Assembly: GCA_023391175.1 (NCBI GenBank)
Contig: JAEWBL010000516.1
Location: 1 to 5,654 of the forward strand
DNA: 5,654 nucleotides
From: Pseudomonadota bacterium
Lineage (GTDB): Bacteria; Pseudomonadota; Alphaproteobacteria; Rhizobiales; Xanthobacteraceae
Reading direction: 5' to 3'
Both the position numbers and the translations under genes were made by a program. Below are positions 1 to 5,550 of the stretch, in pieces. Positions within the stretch are counted from its first letter, which is position 1. Each line of letters opens with the position of its first letter. The notes beneath the pieces are model-generated. The model was not told the DNA's origin. It searched no databases and worked only from the letters and a program-made list of their open reading frames with translations.

Positions 1-591
1 GGAGACGTCCGGATACTTCACGCAGAAGGTGCCGCCGAAGCCGCAGCAGGTGTCGGCGTCCTTCATTTCCTCCAGCGCCAGCCCCTCCACCGAGGCGAGC
101 AGGAGGCGCGGCTGGTCCTTCACGCCGAGCTCGCGCAGGCCCGAGCAGCTGTCGTGATAGGTGACGGTGCCGTCATAGGCGGCTTCGACCGAGGTGACGC
201 CGCGCACCTCCACGAGGAAGGAGGTCAGCTCGAACACCTTGGCGCAGAAGCGCTCCACCCGCCCGGCCCAGCCCGGTTCGCCGGTGAAAAGCTCGGGATA
301 GTGGGCCTTGATCATCCCGGCGCAGGAGCCGGAGGGGGCGACCACGTAATCGAAGGTCTCGAACGCCGCGATCATCTCTTCCGCCAGCGCCCGGGTGGTG
401 GCGCGGTCGCCGGAATTGAAGGCGGGCTGGCCGCAGCAGGTCTGCGGCGGCACGTCCACCTCGCAGCCGGCATCCTCCAGCAGCTTGGCGGCGGCAAAGC
501 CCACCGAGGGGCGGATGGTGTCCACGAGGCAGGTGCAGAACAGGCCCACCCGTGGAGGGCGCGCCGCATCGGGCGGAAATTGCGCGGTCAT
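1..591 (-). CDS. lutA: LutA/YkgE-type (Fe-S)-binding cysteine-rich protein, N-terminal 197 residues
   Basis: The gene is open through the left edge, so its C-terminus lies outside the window. The translation begins MTAQFPPDAARPPRVGLFCTC and carries two CCG-type cysteine-rich repeats: C19/C21 with CCGQPA at 52-57 and GSC at 88-90, then YHDSC at 145-149 with CCGFGGTFC at 182-190. This is the layout of LutA (Bacillus) and YkgE (E. coli), about 240 residues long, which act with LutB and LutC in oxidation of L-lactate to pyruvate through an iron-sulfur complex in the cytoplasm. The glycolate oxidase iron-sulfur subunit and heterodisulfide reductase HdrB share these domains, but the short form and the GxKDxP segment after the second Cys fit LutA best. 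The ATG at 589-591 is chosen because it directly precedes the conserved start of the domain; a modest G-rich stretch (ACGGGGC) lies just upstream. lutB and lutC would be expected further left on the same strand; this cannot be seen. Confidence 0.9.
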   Translation of the reverse strand, partial: MTAQFPPDAARPPRVGLFCTCLVDTIRPSVGFAAAKLLEDAGCEVDVPPQTCCGQPAFNSGDRATTRALAEEMIAAFETFDYVVAPSGSCAGMIKAHYPELFTGEPGWAGRVERFCAKVFELTSFLVEVRGVTSVEAAYDGTVTYHDSCSGLRELGVKDQPRLLLASVEGLALEEMKDADTCCGFGGTFCVKYPDVS

Positions 592-610
592 GATGCCCCG
601 TGCGTTGGAT

Positions 611-628
611 CGGGCGCGGGAGCGCCCG
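611..628 (-). other. Inverted repeat in the lutA leader
   Basis: CGGGCGC (611-617) and GCGCCCG (622-628) form a perfect 7-bp inverted repeat around a 4-nt centre, about 20 nt upstream of the lutA start codon. No T-run follows on the minus strand, so it does not look like an intrinsic terminator of the upstream gene. It could be an operator or a leader hairpin; in DNA this GC-rich it could also be chance. Confidence 0.4.
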
Positions 629-644
629 CCGCTGATTGAACGGC

Positions 645-673
645 TCTATAGCACCGCGTCCGGGGCGACGAAA
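645..673 (-). promoter_or_regulatory. Weak candidate sigma70-type promoter for lutA
   Basis: On the minus strand a TATAGA box (645-650) lies 17 bp downstream of TTTCGT (668-673), within the 116-bp gap between the L,D-transpeptidase gene and lutA. The -10 matches the TATAAT consensus at four of six positions; the -35 is poor. It is the only TATA-like hexamer in an otherwise GC-rich gap and would let lutA be expressed independently of the upstream gene. This is inference only. Confidence 0.25.
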
Positions 674-707
674 TGACGGGCGGACCAAAGGCCCGCGCGC
701 CATTCCC

Positions 708-1211
708 TCAGACGATCTCGATGACCGCCCCCGGCCTGAGCCGCGCCAGCAGGCGCTTCATGTCCGCCCGCCTCAGCGCGACGCAGCCCTCCGTCGCCTT
801 GAACCCCGGCCGGGCAAGATGCACGAACACCGCCGAACCGCGCCCGGCGACGCGGGGGCGCTGGTTGTGGTCGATCACCAGAACCAGATCGTAGAGCGCA
901 TCGTCCCGCCACATCTGCTCGTGGGACGCGGTGCGCGCGCCGCCGAGGGGCAGCGTGACGGGGCGGTTGGGGCGGGCGGGGAGGCGCGAGGCCGGGCGCG
1001 GTCCGTGGTCGGGCCGGTAGAGGAGAGCGAGGATGCGCCAGCGGCCGGCGGGGGTGCGCCCGTCCCCCTCGCGCTTGTCGGCGCCGATGCCGGAGCGTCC
1101 CAGGGCAACGGGGAGCGAGAGCCCGCCCACCCGCAAAATCCCCTGGTGGCGGGTGCCGGGGCGGCGGCTGACGCGGACGCGGGAGATTCCCACAGGATGT
1201 AGCGGTGCCAT
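708..1211 (-). CDS. YkuD-domain L,D-transpeptidase family protein
   Basis: A 167-residue protein. The YkuD fold is recognised from LRVGGLSLPVALGRSG (26-41), the KREGDGRTPAG turn (46-56), HEQMWRDD (97-104), and the active-site region with H131 (VFVHLA) and C143 (TEGCVAL, 140-146). Enzymes of this fold cross-link peptidoglycan by 3-3 peptide bonds or attach proteins to it; the Cys is the acyl-enzyme nucleophile. The usual SHGC[IV][RN] motif is here TEGCVA, so the His next to Gly-Cys and the following Arg/Asn are replaced. I believe a compact alphaproteobacterial subfamily shares this change, which leaves the exact reaction uncertain. No convincing signal peptide is visible, although the reaction would be periplasmic. 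The ATG at 1209-1211 is used; GGAGAGG lies about 14 nt upstream, which is rather far. It is transcribed divergently from the response regulator gene. Confidence 0.85.
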   Translation of the reverse strand: MAPLHPVGISRVRVSRRPGTRHQGILRVGGLSLPVALGRSGIGADKREGDGRTPAGRWRILALLYRPDHGPRPASRLPARPNRPVTLPLGGARTASHEQMWRDDALYDLVLVIDHNQRPRVAGRGSAVFVHLARPGFKATEGCVALRRADMKRLLARLRPGAVIEIV

Positions 1212-1236
1212 GACTTAGTTTGATACCTCTCCACAG

Positions 1237-1250
1237 CCATCCCGGGATGG
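1237..1250. promoter_or_regulatory. 14-bp perfect palindrome, candidate operator
   Basis: CCATCCCGGGATGG is a perfect palindrome lying in the 110-bp region between the divergent L,D-transpeptidase (start 1211) and response regulator (start 1322) genes. It is 26 bp from the first start codon and 72 bp from the second, where a regulator could act on both. The neighbouring AAATTT (1251-1256) is one of the few A/T-rich spots. I could not place a convincing -35/-10 pair for either gene, so its position relative to the transcription starts is unknown. Confidence 0.4.
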
Positions 1251-1294
1251 AAATTTGCGCCAAGCCATGTCCATGCTCTACTGGCGCGATTCGC

Positions 1295-1310
1295 GCGCCC
1301 GCAAGGGCGC
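1295..1310 (+). promoter_or_regulatory. GNRA-capped leader hairpin touching the ribosome binding site
   Basis: GCGCCC (1295-1300), the GCAA tetraloop (1301-1304) and GGGCGC (1305-1310) form a perfect 6-bp stem in the response regulator mRNA. The strong Shine-Dalgarno AGGAGG follows directly at 1311-1316, six nt before the ATG at 1322. An alternative stem, GGCGCG (1283-1288) with CGCGCC (1294-1299), uses some of the same bases, so the two cannot form together. Such an arrangement can tune translation, but nothing in the sequence proves it. Confidence 0.4.
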
Positions 1311-1321
1311 AGGAGGAATTG

Positions 1322-2008
1322 ATGCCCAATGCGTGGAAAATCCTGGTGGTCGAGGACGACCCGGAGCTGCGCGATGCGCTGATCGAGCAGCTCGCGCTCC
1401 AGGACGAATTCGAGCCCGTGGGCGCGGACACCGCCGGCGGCGCCGTCGAGCAGGCGAAGAACGGGGCCATCGACCTCGTGATCATGGACGTGGGCCTGCC
1501 CGACATGGACGGGCGTGACGCCGTGCGCCAGATGCGCCGCAACGGCTTCAAGGCCCCCATCCTGATGCTGACCGGCCACGACACCGACAGCGACACCATC
1601 ATGGGGCTGGAGGCCGGCGCCAACGACTATATCGTGAAGCCGTTCCGCTTCGCGGTGCTGCTGGCCCGCCTGCGCGCCCAGATGCGCTCGCACGAGGCGA
1701 GCGAGGACGCGGTGTTCGCCATCGGCCCCTATTCGTTCCGGCCGGGGGCGAAGCTCCTCCTCACCGAGCGCGGCTCCAAGATCCGCCTCACCGAGAAGGA
1801 GACGGCCATCCTGCGCTATCTCTACCGGGCGGGTAAGAATCCGGTCCCGCGCGAGACGCTGCTGCAGGAAGTGTGGGGCTATAATTCCGGCGTCACCACG
1901 CATACTCTGGAAACCCACATCTACCGCCTGCGCCAGAAGATCGAGCCCGATCCTTCCAATCCCACCCTTCTTGCGACCCAGGCCGGGGGCTACAAGCTCG
2001 TGCCCTGA
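1322..2008 (+). CDS. OmpR-family DNA-binding response regulator (CenR-like)
   Basis: A 228-residue two-component regulator. The receiver domain (about 5-120) has the acidic pair D12/D13, phosphoacceptor D56 in IMDVGLPDMDG, T84 and K106 (VKPF), so it should accept a phosphoryl group. The winged-helix domain (about 130-228) contains the LTEKE, EVWGYN and HIYRLRQKIE segments of the OmpR/PhoB class. The sequence resembles, from memory, the alphaproteobacterial CenR group, whose members control envelope functions; this assignment is tentative. The ATG at 1322 is preferred over the in-frame ATG at 1220 because AGGAGG sits six nt before it and the receiver fold starts there; the earlier start would add 34 residues unlike the family. 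No histidine kinase gene is adjacent. It is divergent from the L,D-transpeptidase gene and probably co-transcribed with the cNMP-binding gene 47 bp downstream. Confidence 0.92.
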   Translation: MPNAWKILVVEDDPELRDALIEQLALQDEFEPVGADTAGGAVEQAKNGAIDLVIMDVGLPDMDGRDAVRQMRRNGFKAPILMLTGHDTDSDTIMGLEAGANDYIVKPFRFAVLLARLRAQMRSHEASEDAVFAIGPYSFRPGAKLLLTERGSKIRLTEKETAILRYLYRAGKNPVPRETLLQEVWGYNSGVTTHTLETHIYRLRQKIEPDPSNPTLLATQAGGYKLVP

Positions 2009-2055
2009 CGGCCGGGCCTCACCATCATGCACAGCCACTTGAGGAAACGTCGTCC

Positions 2056-2535
2056 GTGAGCATCGACAGGGACATCGCGCTGCTCCGGGGGGTCGCCACC
2101 TTCGATCTGCTCAGCGACGGCGCCGTGCGCATGCTCGCCTCGGGCGCCGAGGAGGTGCGGCTCGCCGAGGGCGACGTGCTGTTCCGCGCCAACGAGATCT
2201 CCGACGGCGCCTTCGTGGTGGTGTCCGGCCGCCTCAATATGCTCGACGAGCGCACCCCCGCCGCACCGCGCCTGTTGAAGGGCGTGACGGCCGGGGCCCT
2301 CGTGGGTGAGACGGCCCTCATCATCGCCACCCCGCGTCCGGCCACCGCCGTCGCCGCCGAGGAGACGGTGGTGATCCGCCTGCCGCAGGAGGTGTTCACG
2401 CGGGTGCTGGAGCGCTATCCCGAAGCCACGGCCAAGTTCCGCCGCGCCATTGCCCGACGGCTGGAAGGGACGCTCCGCGCCCTCGACGGGGTGCGGGTGA
2501 AGCTGGAAGAGCACCGCCAGCGCCGCCGGCGCTGA
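2056..2535 (+). CDS. Stand-alone cyclic-nucleotide-binding-domain protein
   Basis: A 159-residue protein made almost wholly of one Crp/cNMP-binding beta-roll (about 10-125). The beta-roll turns EGDVLFRANEISDGAFVVVSGRL (in two parts, 38-48 and 49-60) and the phosphate-binding cassette GETALIIATPRPATAVA (84-100) are clear: G84, E85 and R94 match the residues that hold ribose and phosphate. P95 occupies the place usually taken by Ala or Ser, so cAMP binding is not assured. After a short helix (about 125-150) the chain ends in a basic RRRR tail; the roughly 70-residue helix-turn-helix of Crp/Fnr regulators is absent, so it is probably not itself a DNA-binding regulator. The start is a GTG at 2056, preceded by GAGGAAA (2041-2047). 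It follows the response regulator in what is likely one operon and may relay a second messenger into that pathway; the ligand and partner are unknown. Confidence 0.88.
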   Translation: MSIDRDIALLRGVATFDLLSDGAVRMLASGAEEVRLAEGDVLFRANEISDGAFVVVSGRLNMLDERTPAAPRLLKGVTAGALVGETALIIATPRPATAVAAEETVVIRLPQEVFTRVLERYPEATAKFRRAIARRLEGTLRALDGVRVKLEEHRQRRRR

Positions 2536-2557
2536 GCGATCGGCATTCGGCCGGGCC

Positions 2558-3802
2558 CTAATAGAGCCCCGTCAGGAACGGCCCGAGCACCGCCAGCACC
2601 ACCACCACCGCCAGCGGCGGCACCTTCCACACCGTGAGCAGCAGGAAGCCGGTGACGGCGGCGGCGAAATCCATCGGCCGCAGCACGGCGCCGGTGAAGA
2701 CCGGGGTGTAGAGCGCGGCGCCGAGGATGCCCACCACCGCCGCGTTGGCCCCGCGCATGGCGGCCTGCGCCAGCGGCATGCCGCGCAGCGTGCTCCAGAA
2801 GGGCAGCGTGCCCGTCACCAGCAGCAGGCCGGGCAGGAACACCGCCACCAGCGCTACCGCCGCGCCCGTCACCCCGCCGGCGGGCGGCGCCATCACCGCG
2901 CCGAGCCAGGCGGCGAAGGTGAAGAGCGGGCCGGGCACCGCCTGGGCGAGGCCGTAGCCGGCGAGGAACTGGCTGGGCAGCACCCAGCCTGTCGTCACCA
3001 CCTCCGCCTGCAGCAGCGGCAGCACCACATGGCCGCCGCCGAACACGAGCGCGCCCGAGCGGTAGAAGGAATCGAACACGCCGATATAGGGGGACGCGGC
3101 CTTGAAGAGGGGCGGCAGCACCAGCAACAGGGCGAAGATCGCGAGCAGGATCGCACCCGTCCGCCGCTTGAGCGGCACCGGCAGGTGGCTCGCGGCCGCC
3201 GTCGCGGTTGCACCCTCGTCCCGGCAGAGGAACAGCCCGGCCATCGCGCCCATGATGATGGCCGCCACCTGCCCGAAGCTGCCCGCCGCCAGCGTGACCA
3301 TGACGATGGCGCTGAGCGCGATGCCGGCGCGGGGCTGGTCCGGGGTCAGCGTGCGCGCCATGCCCCACACCGCCTGCGCCACCACGGCGACGGCGACCAG
3401 CTTGAGGCCGTGCAGGATGCCGCCGATGACGCCGCCGGTGAGGGCGGTAACGCCCATGTAGGAGGACAGGAGCGCGAGGGCGGCGAGCAGGAGCGCCGAG
3501 GGCAGGGTGAAGCCGGCCCAGGCGGCGAGCCCACCGAGAAAGCCGCCGCCCCGGATCAGCCCCAGGGCAAAGCCGAGCTGGCTGGAGGCCGGGCCGGGCA
3601 GGAACTGGCAGAGCGCCACGAGATCGGCATAGCCCTCGTCATCGATCCAGCGGCGGCGCTCCACCAGCTCGGCGCGGAAATAGCCGAGATGGGCGATGGG
3701 TCCGCCGAAGGAGATGAGCCCGAGCTTGAGGAAGGCGCGGAACACCTCGCCGGGGGAGCCCGCCGAACGATCTTCCGGCGTCTCGACCGCTTCATCTGCC
3801 AT
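2558..3802 (-). CDS. chrA: ChrA chromate efflux transporter (two-domain CHR family)
   Basis: A 414-residue inner-membrane protein of the long CHR family, which exports chromate from the cytoplasm using the membrane potential. Two homologous halves are visible. The first has FGGP (32-35), HLGYFRAE (38-45) and QFLPGPASSQ (66-75). The second has GALVFGGGHVVLPLL (250-264) and AQAVPGPLFT (286-295). Hydrophobic segments fill the rest, with a short polar linker near 190-215. The ATG at 3800-3802 is chosen: it is preceded by a G-rich ribosome site (GGGGG, six nt away) and begins a normal-length ChrA. An earlier in-frame TTG at 3874 would put the start inside the dctA terminator. TTGACC (plus-strand 3851-3856) is a possible -35 with no good -10 partner. 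No chrB or other chromate regulator is next to it. Its stop lies 22 bp from the convergent cNMP-binding gene. Some CHR proteins carry other oxyanions, so the substrate is inferred. Confidence 0.93.
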   Translation of the reverse strand: MADEAVETPEDRSAGSPGEVFRAFLKLGLISFGGPIAHLGYFRAELVERRRWIDDEGYADLVALCQFLPGPASSQLGFALGLIRGGGFLGGLAAWAGFTLPSALLLAALALLSSYMGVTALTGGVIGGILHGLKLVAVAVVAQAVWGMARTLTPDQPRAGIALSAIVMVTLAAGSFGQVAAIIMGAMAGLFLCRDEGATATAAASHLPVPLKRRTGAILLAIFALLLVLPPLFKAASPYIGVFDSFYRSGALVFGGGHVVLPLLQAEVVTTGWVLPSQFLAGYGLAQAVPGPLFTFAAWLGAVMAPPAGGVTGAAVALVAVFLPGLLLVTGTLPFWSTLRGMPLAQAAMRGANAAVVGILGAALYTPVFTGAVLRPMDFAAAVTGFLLLTVWKVPPLAVVVVLAVLGPFLTGLY

Positions 3803-3872
3803 GTTCAGCCCCCGATCCGTGGCGGTCTGGATGTCATCGCCGCCGTGGCCGGTCAAGCGTGCCGCAACGGCC

Positions 3873-3902
3873 AAGAAAAAGCCCGCCTCCGGAGAGGCGG
3901 GC
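3873..3902 (-). terminator. Intrinsic terminator of dctA
   Basis: Read on the minus strand, GCCCGCCTC pairs perfectly with GAGGCGGGC (9-bp stem, 3881-3889 with 3894-3902) around a TCCG loop, a UNCG-type tetraloop in RNA. It is followed by TTTTTCTT. It lies 39 bp after the dctA stop codon and about 70 bp before the chrA start, separating the two same-strand transcription units. On the plus strand the A-run precedes the stem, so it is one-directional. Confidence 0.92.
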
Positions 3903-3941
3903 AGCTGGGGAGGACAGGTGCCGCGCGCGGCGGACGGAGGC

Positions 3942-5303
3942 TCAGGCCACCGCCTTGACGCCCGGGGCGGTGGAGATCAGGCCCTCGTCGAACTCGTCTT
4001 CCAGCGAGATGGGCTCGCCGTCGAGCACGCGCAGGAGCTTGGCCTTGTCCAGCTCGCCTTCCCAGCGGGCGACGACGATGGTGGCCACCGCGTTGCCGAC
4101 GAAGTTGGTGAGCGCGCGGCACTCGGACATGAAGCGGTCGATGCCGAGGATGAGGGCGAGGCCCGCCACCGGAACCGACGGCACCACCGAGAGCGTGGCC
4201 GCCAGCGTGATGAAGCCGGCGCCGGTGATGCCCGCCGCGCCCTTGGACGACAGCATGGCGACCAGCAGCAGCAGGATCTGCTCTTCGAGCGACAGGTGGA
4301 TGCCGGTGGCCTGGGCGATGAAGAGCGCCGCCAGCGTCATGTATATGTTGGTGCCGTCGAGGTTGAACGAATAGCCCGTGGGGATGACGAGGCCGACCAC
4401 CGACTTGGCGCAGCCGGCGCGCTCCATCTTCAGCATCAGGCCGGGCAGGGCCGCTTCCGAGGAGGAGGTGCCGAGCACGAGGAGCAGTTCCTCGCGGATG
4501 TAGCGCAGGAGCTTCCACAGGGAGAAGCCGTTGTAGCGCGCCACCAGGCCCAGCACGATGAACACGAACAGGAAGGCGGTGAGGTAGAAGGTGGCGATCA
4601 GGAAGGCGAGGTTCTTCACCGAGCCGATGCCGTACTTGCCGATGGTGAAGGCCATGGCGCCGAACGCGCCGATGGGCGCCGCCTTCATGACGATGGCCAC
4701 CAGCCGGAACATGGCATGCGAGGCGGAGGTGAGCACCTTGAGCACCGGCGTGCCGAGATCGCCCACGCCGCCGAGCGCGATGCCGAACAGCACGGCGAAG
4801 AACAGCACCTGGAGGATGTCGCCATTGGCCATGGCCGACACCGGCGTCGCCGGGATGATGTCCATCAGGAAGCCGATGATGGAGGCGTCGTGCGCCTTCG
4901 CCGCATAGGTGGCGACGGCCTTGGGATCCAGCGTCTTGGGATCGATGTTGAGCCCGGCGCCGGGCTGCACCACGTTCGCCACGATGAGGCCGATGATGAG
5001 GGCCAGCGTGGAGAAGGTGAGGAAGTAGATCATGGCCTTGCCGGCCACGCGGCCGACCTTGCCCATGTCGCGCATGCCGGCGATGCCGGTGACGACGGTG
5101 AGGAAGATGACCGGCGCGATGACCATCTTCACCAGCTTGATGAAGGCGTCGCCCAGCGGCTTCAGGCTGGCGCCGAAGTCCGGATAGAAATGGCCCAGCA
5201 GCGAGCCGGCGATGATCGCCACGATCACCTGGAAATAGAGGTGATGGTAGAACTTGCGCGGGTAATGATGGGGCGCGGGATGCGCCGGAATCGCGTGGGC
5301 CAT
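3942..5303 (-). CDS. dctA: DctA, C4-dicarboxylate/cation symporter (DAACS family)
   Basis: A 453-residue inner-membrane transporter, the usual length for DctA, which takes up succinate, fumarate and malate with protons or sodium. The family signatures are intact: hairpin 1 serine-rich [10 protein letters not shown] (278-287), TM7 [13 protein letters not shown] (310-322), hairpin 2 [13 protein letters not shown] (352-364), and TM8 [18 protein letters not shown] (387-404), whose Arg and Asn/Asp residues bind substrate and cation. The family resemblance to glutamate carriers (GltP) is ruled less likely by the DctA-like TM7/TM8 residues and by the promoter context. The cytoplasmic N-terminus is unusually histidine-rich, with six His in the first 21 residues. 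The ATG at 5301-5303 follows a good GGAGG about ten nt upstream. The gene appears monocistronic: a sigma54-type promoter lies about 106 nt upstream and a strong terminator follows the stop. Confidence 0.96.
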   Translation of the reverse strand: MAHAIPAHPAPHHYPRKFYHHLYFQVIVAIIAGSLLGHFYPDFGASLKPLGDAFIKLVKMVIAPVIFLTVVTGIAGMRDMGKVGRVAGKAMIYFLTFSTLALIIGLIVANVVQPGAGLNIDPKTLDPKAVATYAAKAHDASIIGFLMDIIPATPVSAMANGDILQVLFFAVLFGIALGGVGDLGTPVLKVLTSASHAMFRLVAIVMKAAPIGAFGAMAFTIGKYGIGSVKNLAFLIATFYLTAFLFVFIVLGLVARYNGFSLWKLLRYIREELLLVLGTSSSEAALPGLMLKMERAGCAKSVVGLVIPTGYSFNLDGTNIYMTLAALFIAQATGIHLSLEEQILLLLVAMLSSKGAAGITGAGFITLAATLSVVPSVPVAGLALILGIDRFMSECRALTNFVGNAVATIVVARWEGELDKAKLLRVLDGEPISLEDEFDEGLISTAPGVKAVA

Positions 5304-5387
5304 CTCAGACCTTCCTCCGCCGGGCTCTTGGTGCCTCTTTCAGCCGGATGGCCTGGACACTTCGGGACCGGATGCTTCGTTAAGGGC

Positions 5388-5402
5388 CGGCGCAGCGCGC
5401 CG
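5388..5402 (-). other. Small hairpin at the predicted 5' end of the dctA leader
   Basis: CGGCGC (5388-5393) and GCGCCG (5397-5402) form a perfect 6-bp stem with a 3-nt loop. It would lie about seven nt inside the mRNA if transcription starts near 5409 as the sigma54 element predicts. A 5'-terminal hairpin of this kind can protect mRNA from decay. The GC-rich background makes chance occurrence likely. Confidence 0.3.
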
Positions 5403-5420
5403 CTCGACCTCTCCCCCTGC

Positions 5421-5435
5421 GCAAGGCGCATGCCA
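5421..5435 (-). promoter_or_regulatory. Sigma54 (RpoN) -24/-12 promoter of dctA
   Basis: On the minus strand TGGCATGCGCCTTGC matches the RpoN consensus TGGCACG-N4-TTGC with one change (T for C). The invariant GG and GC are separated by exactly 10 bp. The start of transcription is predicted near 5409, giving a leader of about 106 nt. In rhizobia dctA is transcribed from just such a promoter under DctD control, which agrees with the identity of the downstream gene and with the repeat sites upstream. Confidence 0.82.
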
Positions 5436-5461
5436 GTTCCGAGCCTGGCGCGGGACGCAGG

Positions 5462-5474
5462 CAACAGGCTGATT
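5462..5474 (-). promoter_or_regulatory. Candidate IHF site between activator sites and the dctA promoter
   Basis: On the minus strand AATCAGCCTGTTG agrees with the IHF consensus WATCAANNNNTTR at all specified positions but one (G for A). A short A/T-rich run (5483-5487) lies just upstream, as is common for IHF. Its centre, about 59 bp before the predicted transcription start, lies between the promoter and the inverted repeats, the usual place for a DNA bend that brings an enhancer-bound activator to sigma54 polymerase. A one-mismatch hit is not strong by itself. Confidence 0.45.
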
Positions 5475-5518
5475 CGCAATCCTTTTTCCGTGCGGCTCCG
5501 CTGCGCCCCTCGACACCG

Positions 5519-5536
5519 CGTGCGGTGAGGCGCACA
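5519..5536. promoter_or_regulatory. Degenerate activator site, probable second DctD-type site
   Basis: CGTGCGGTGAGGCGCACA agrees with the perfect inverted repeat at 5551-5568 in 13 of 18 positions, including the outer half-sites GTGCG and CGCAC. The centres of the two sites are 32 bp apart, about three helical turns, so both would face the same side of the DNA. Its centre is about 118 bp before the predicted dctA start. Confidence 0.6.
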
Positions 5537-5550
5537 TTGCCGGCAAAGCC

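Noticed and set aside
680..707. Intrinsic terminator after the L,D-transpeptidase gene
   Set aside because: A 5-bp CGGGC/GCCCG pairing with a 9-nt loop and no U-tract; too weak to call.
1288..1292. GANTC (CcrM-type methylation) sites near promoters, such as GATTC at 1288-1292 and 5471-5475
   Set aside because: A five-base degenerate motif is expected many times in a window of this size; no clustering was evident.
1220..1321. Upstream in-frame ATG at 1220 for the response regulator
   Set aside because: It lacks a Shine-Dalgarno sequence and would add 34 residues before the receiver fold, while ATG 1322 has AGGAGG at ideal distance.
646..2038. Two long minus-strand open frames (646-1623 and 875-2038) opposite the response regulator and overlapping the L,D-transpeptidase gene
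   Set aside because: Both are shadow frames of recognisable genes, with no domain, no plausible ribosome site and biased composition.
2536..2557. Terminator between the convergent cNMP-binding gene and chrA
   Set aside because: Only very short, interrupted pairings and no T-run on either strand in the 22-bp gap.
3803..3874. TTG-started N-terminal extension of ChrA
   Set aside because: The start would lie inside the dctA terminator's T-run, with no ribosome site; ATG 3802 gives a normal-length protein.
3029..3958. A 309-codon open frame on the plus strand opposite chrA
   Set aside because: Low-complexity, charged translation with no family resemblance, lying antisense to an intact ChrA.
5344..5374. 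Direct repeat CCGGATG at 5344-5350 and 5368-5374 in the dctA leader
   Set aside because: A 7-bp repeat in GC-rich DNA without further extension; no supporting structure.
3696..5528. A 610-codon open frame on the plus strand opposite dctA
   Set aside because: It runs antisense through dctA, the terminator and part of chrA, its product is an extreme Gly/Glu/His/Asp/Arg-rich composition with no recognisable domain, and the minus-strand frame is an intact DctA. Long antisense open frames are normal in DNA this GC-rich.
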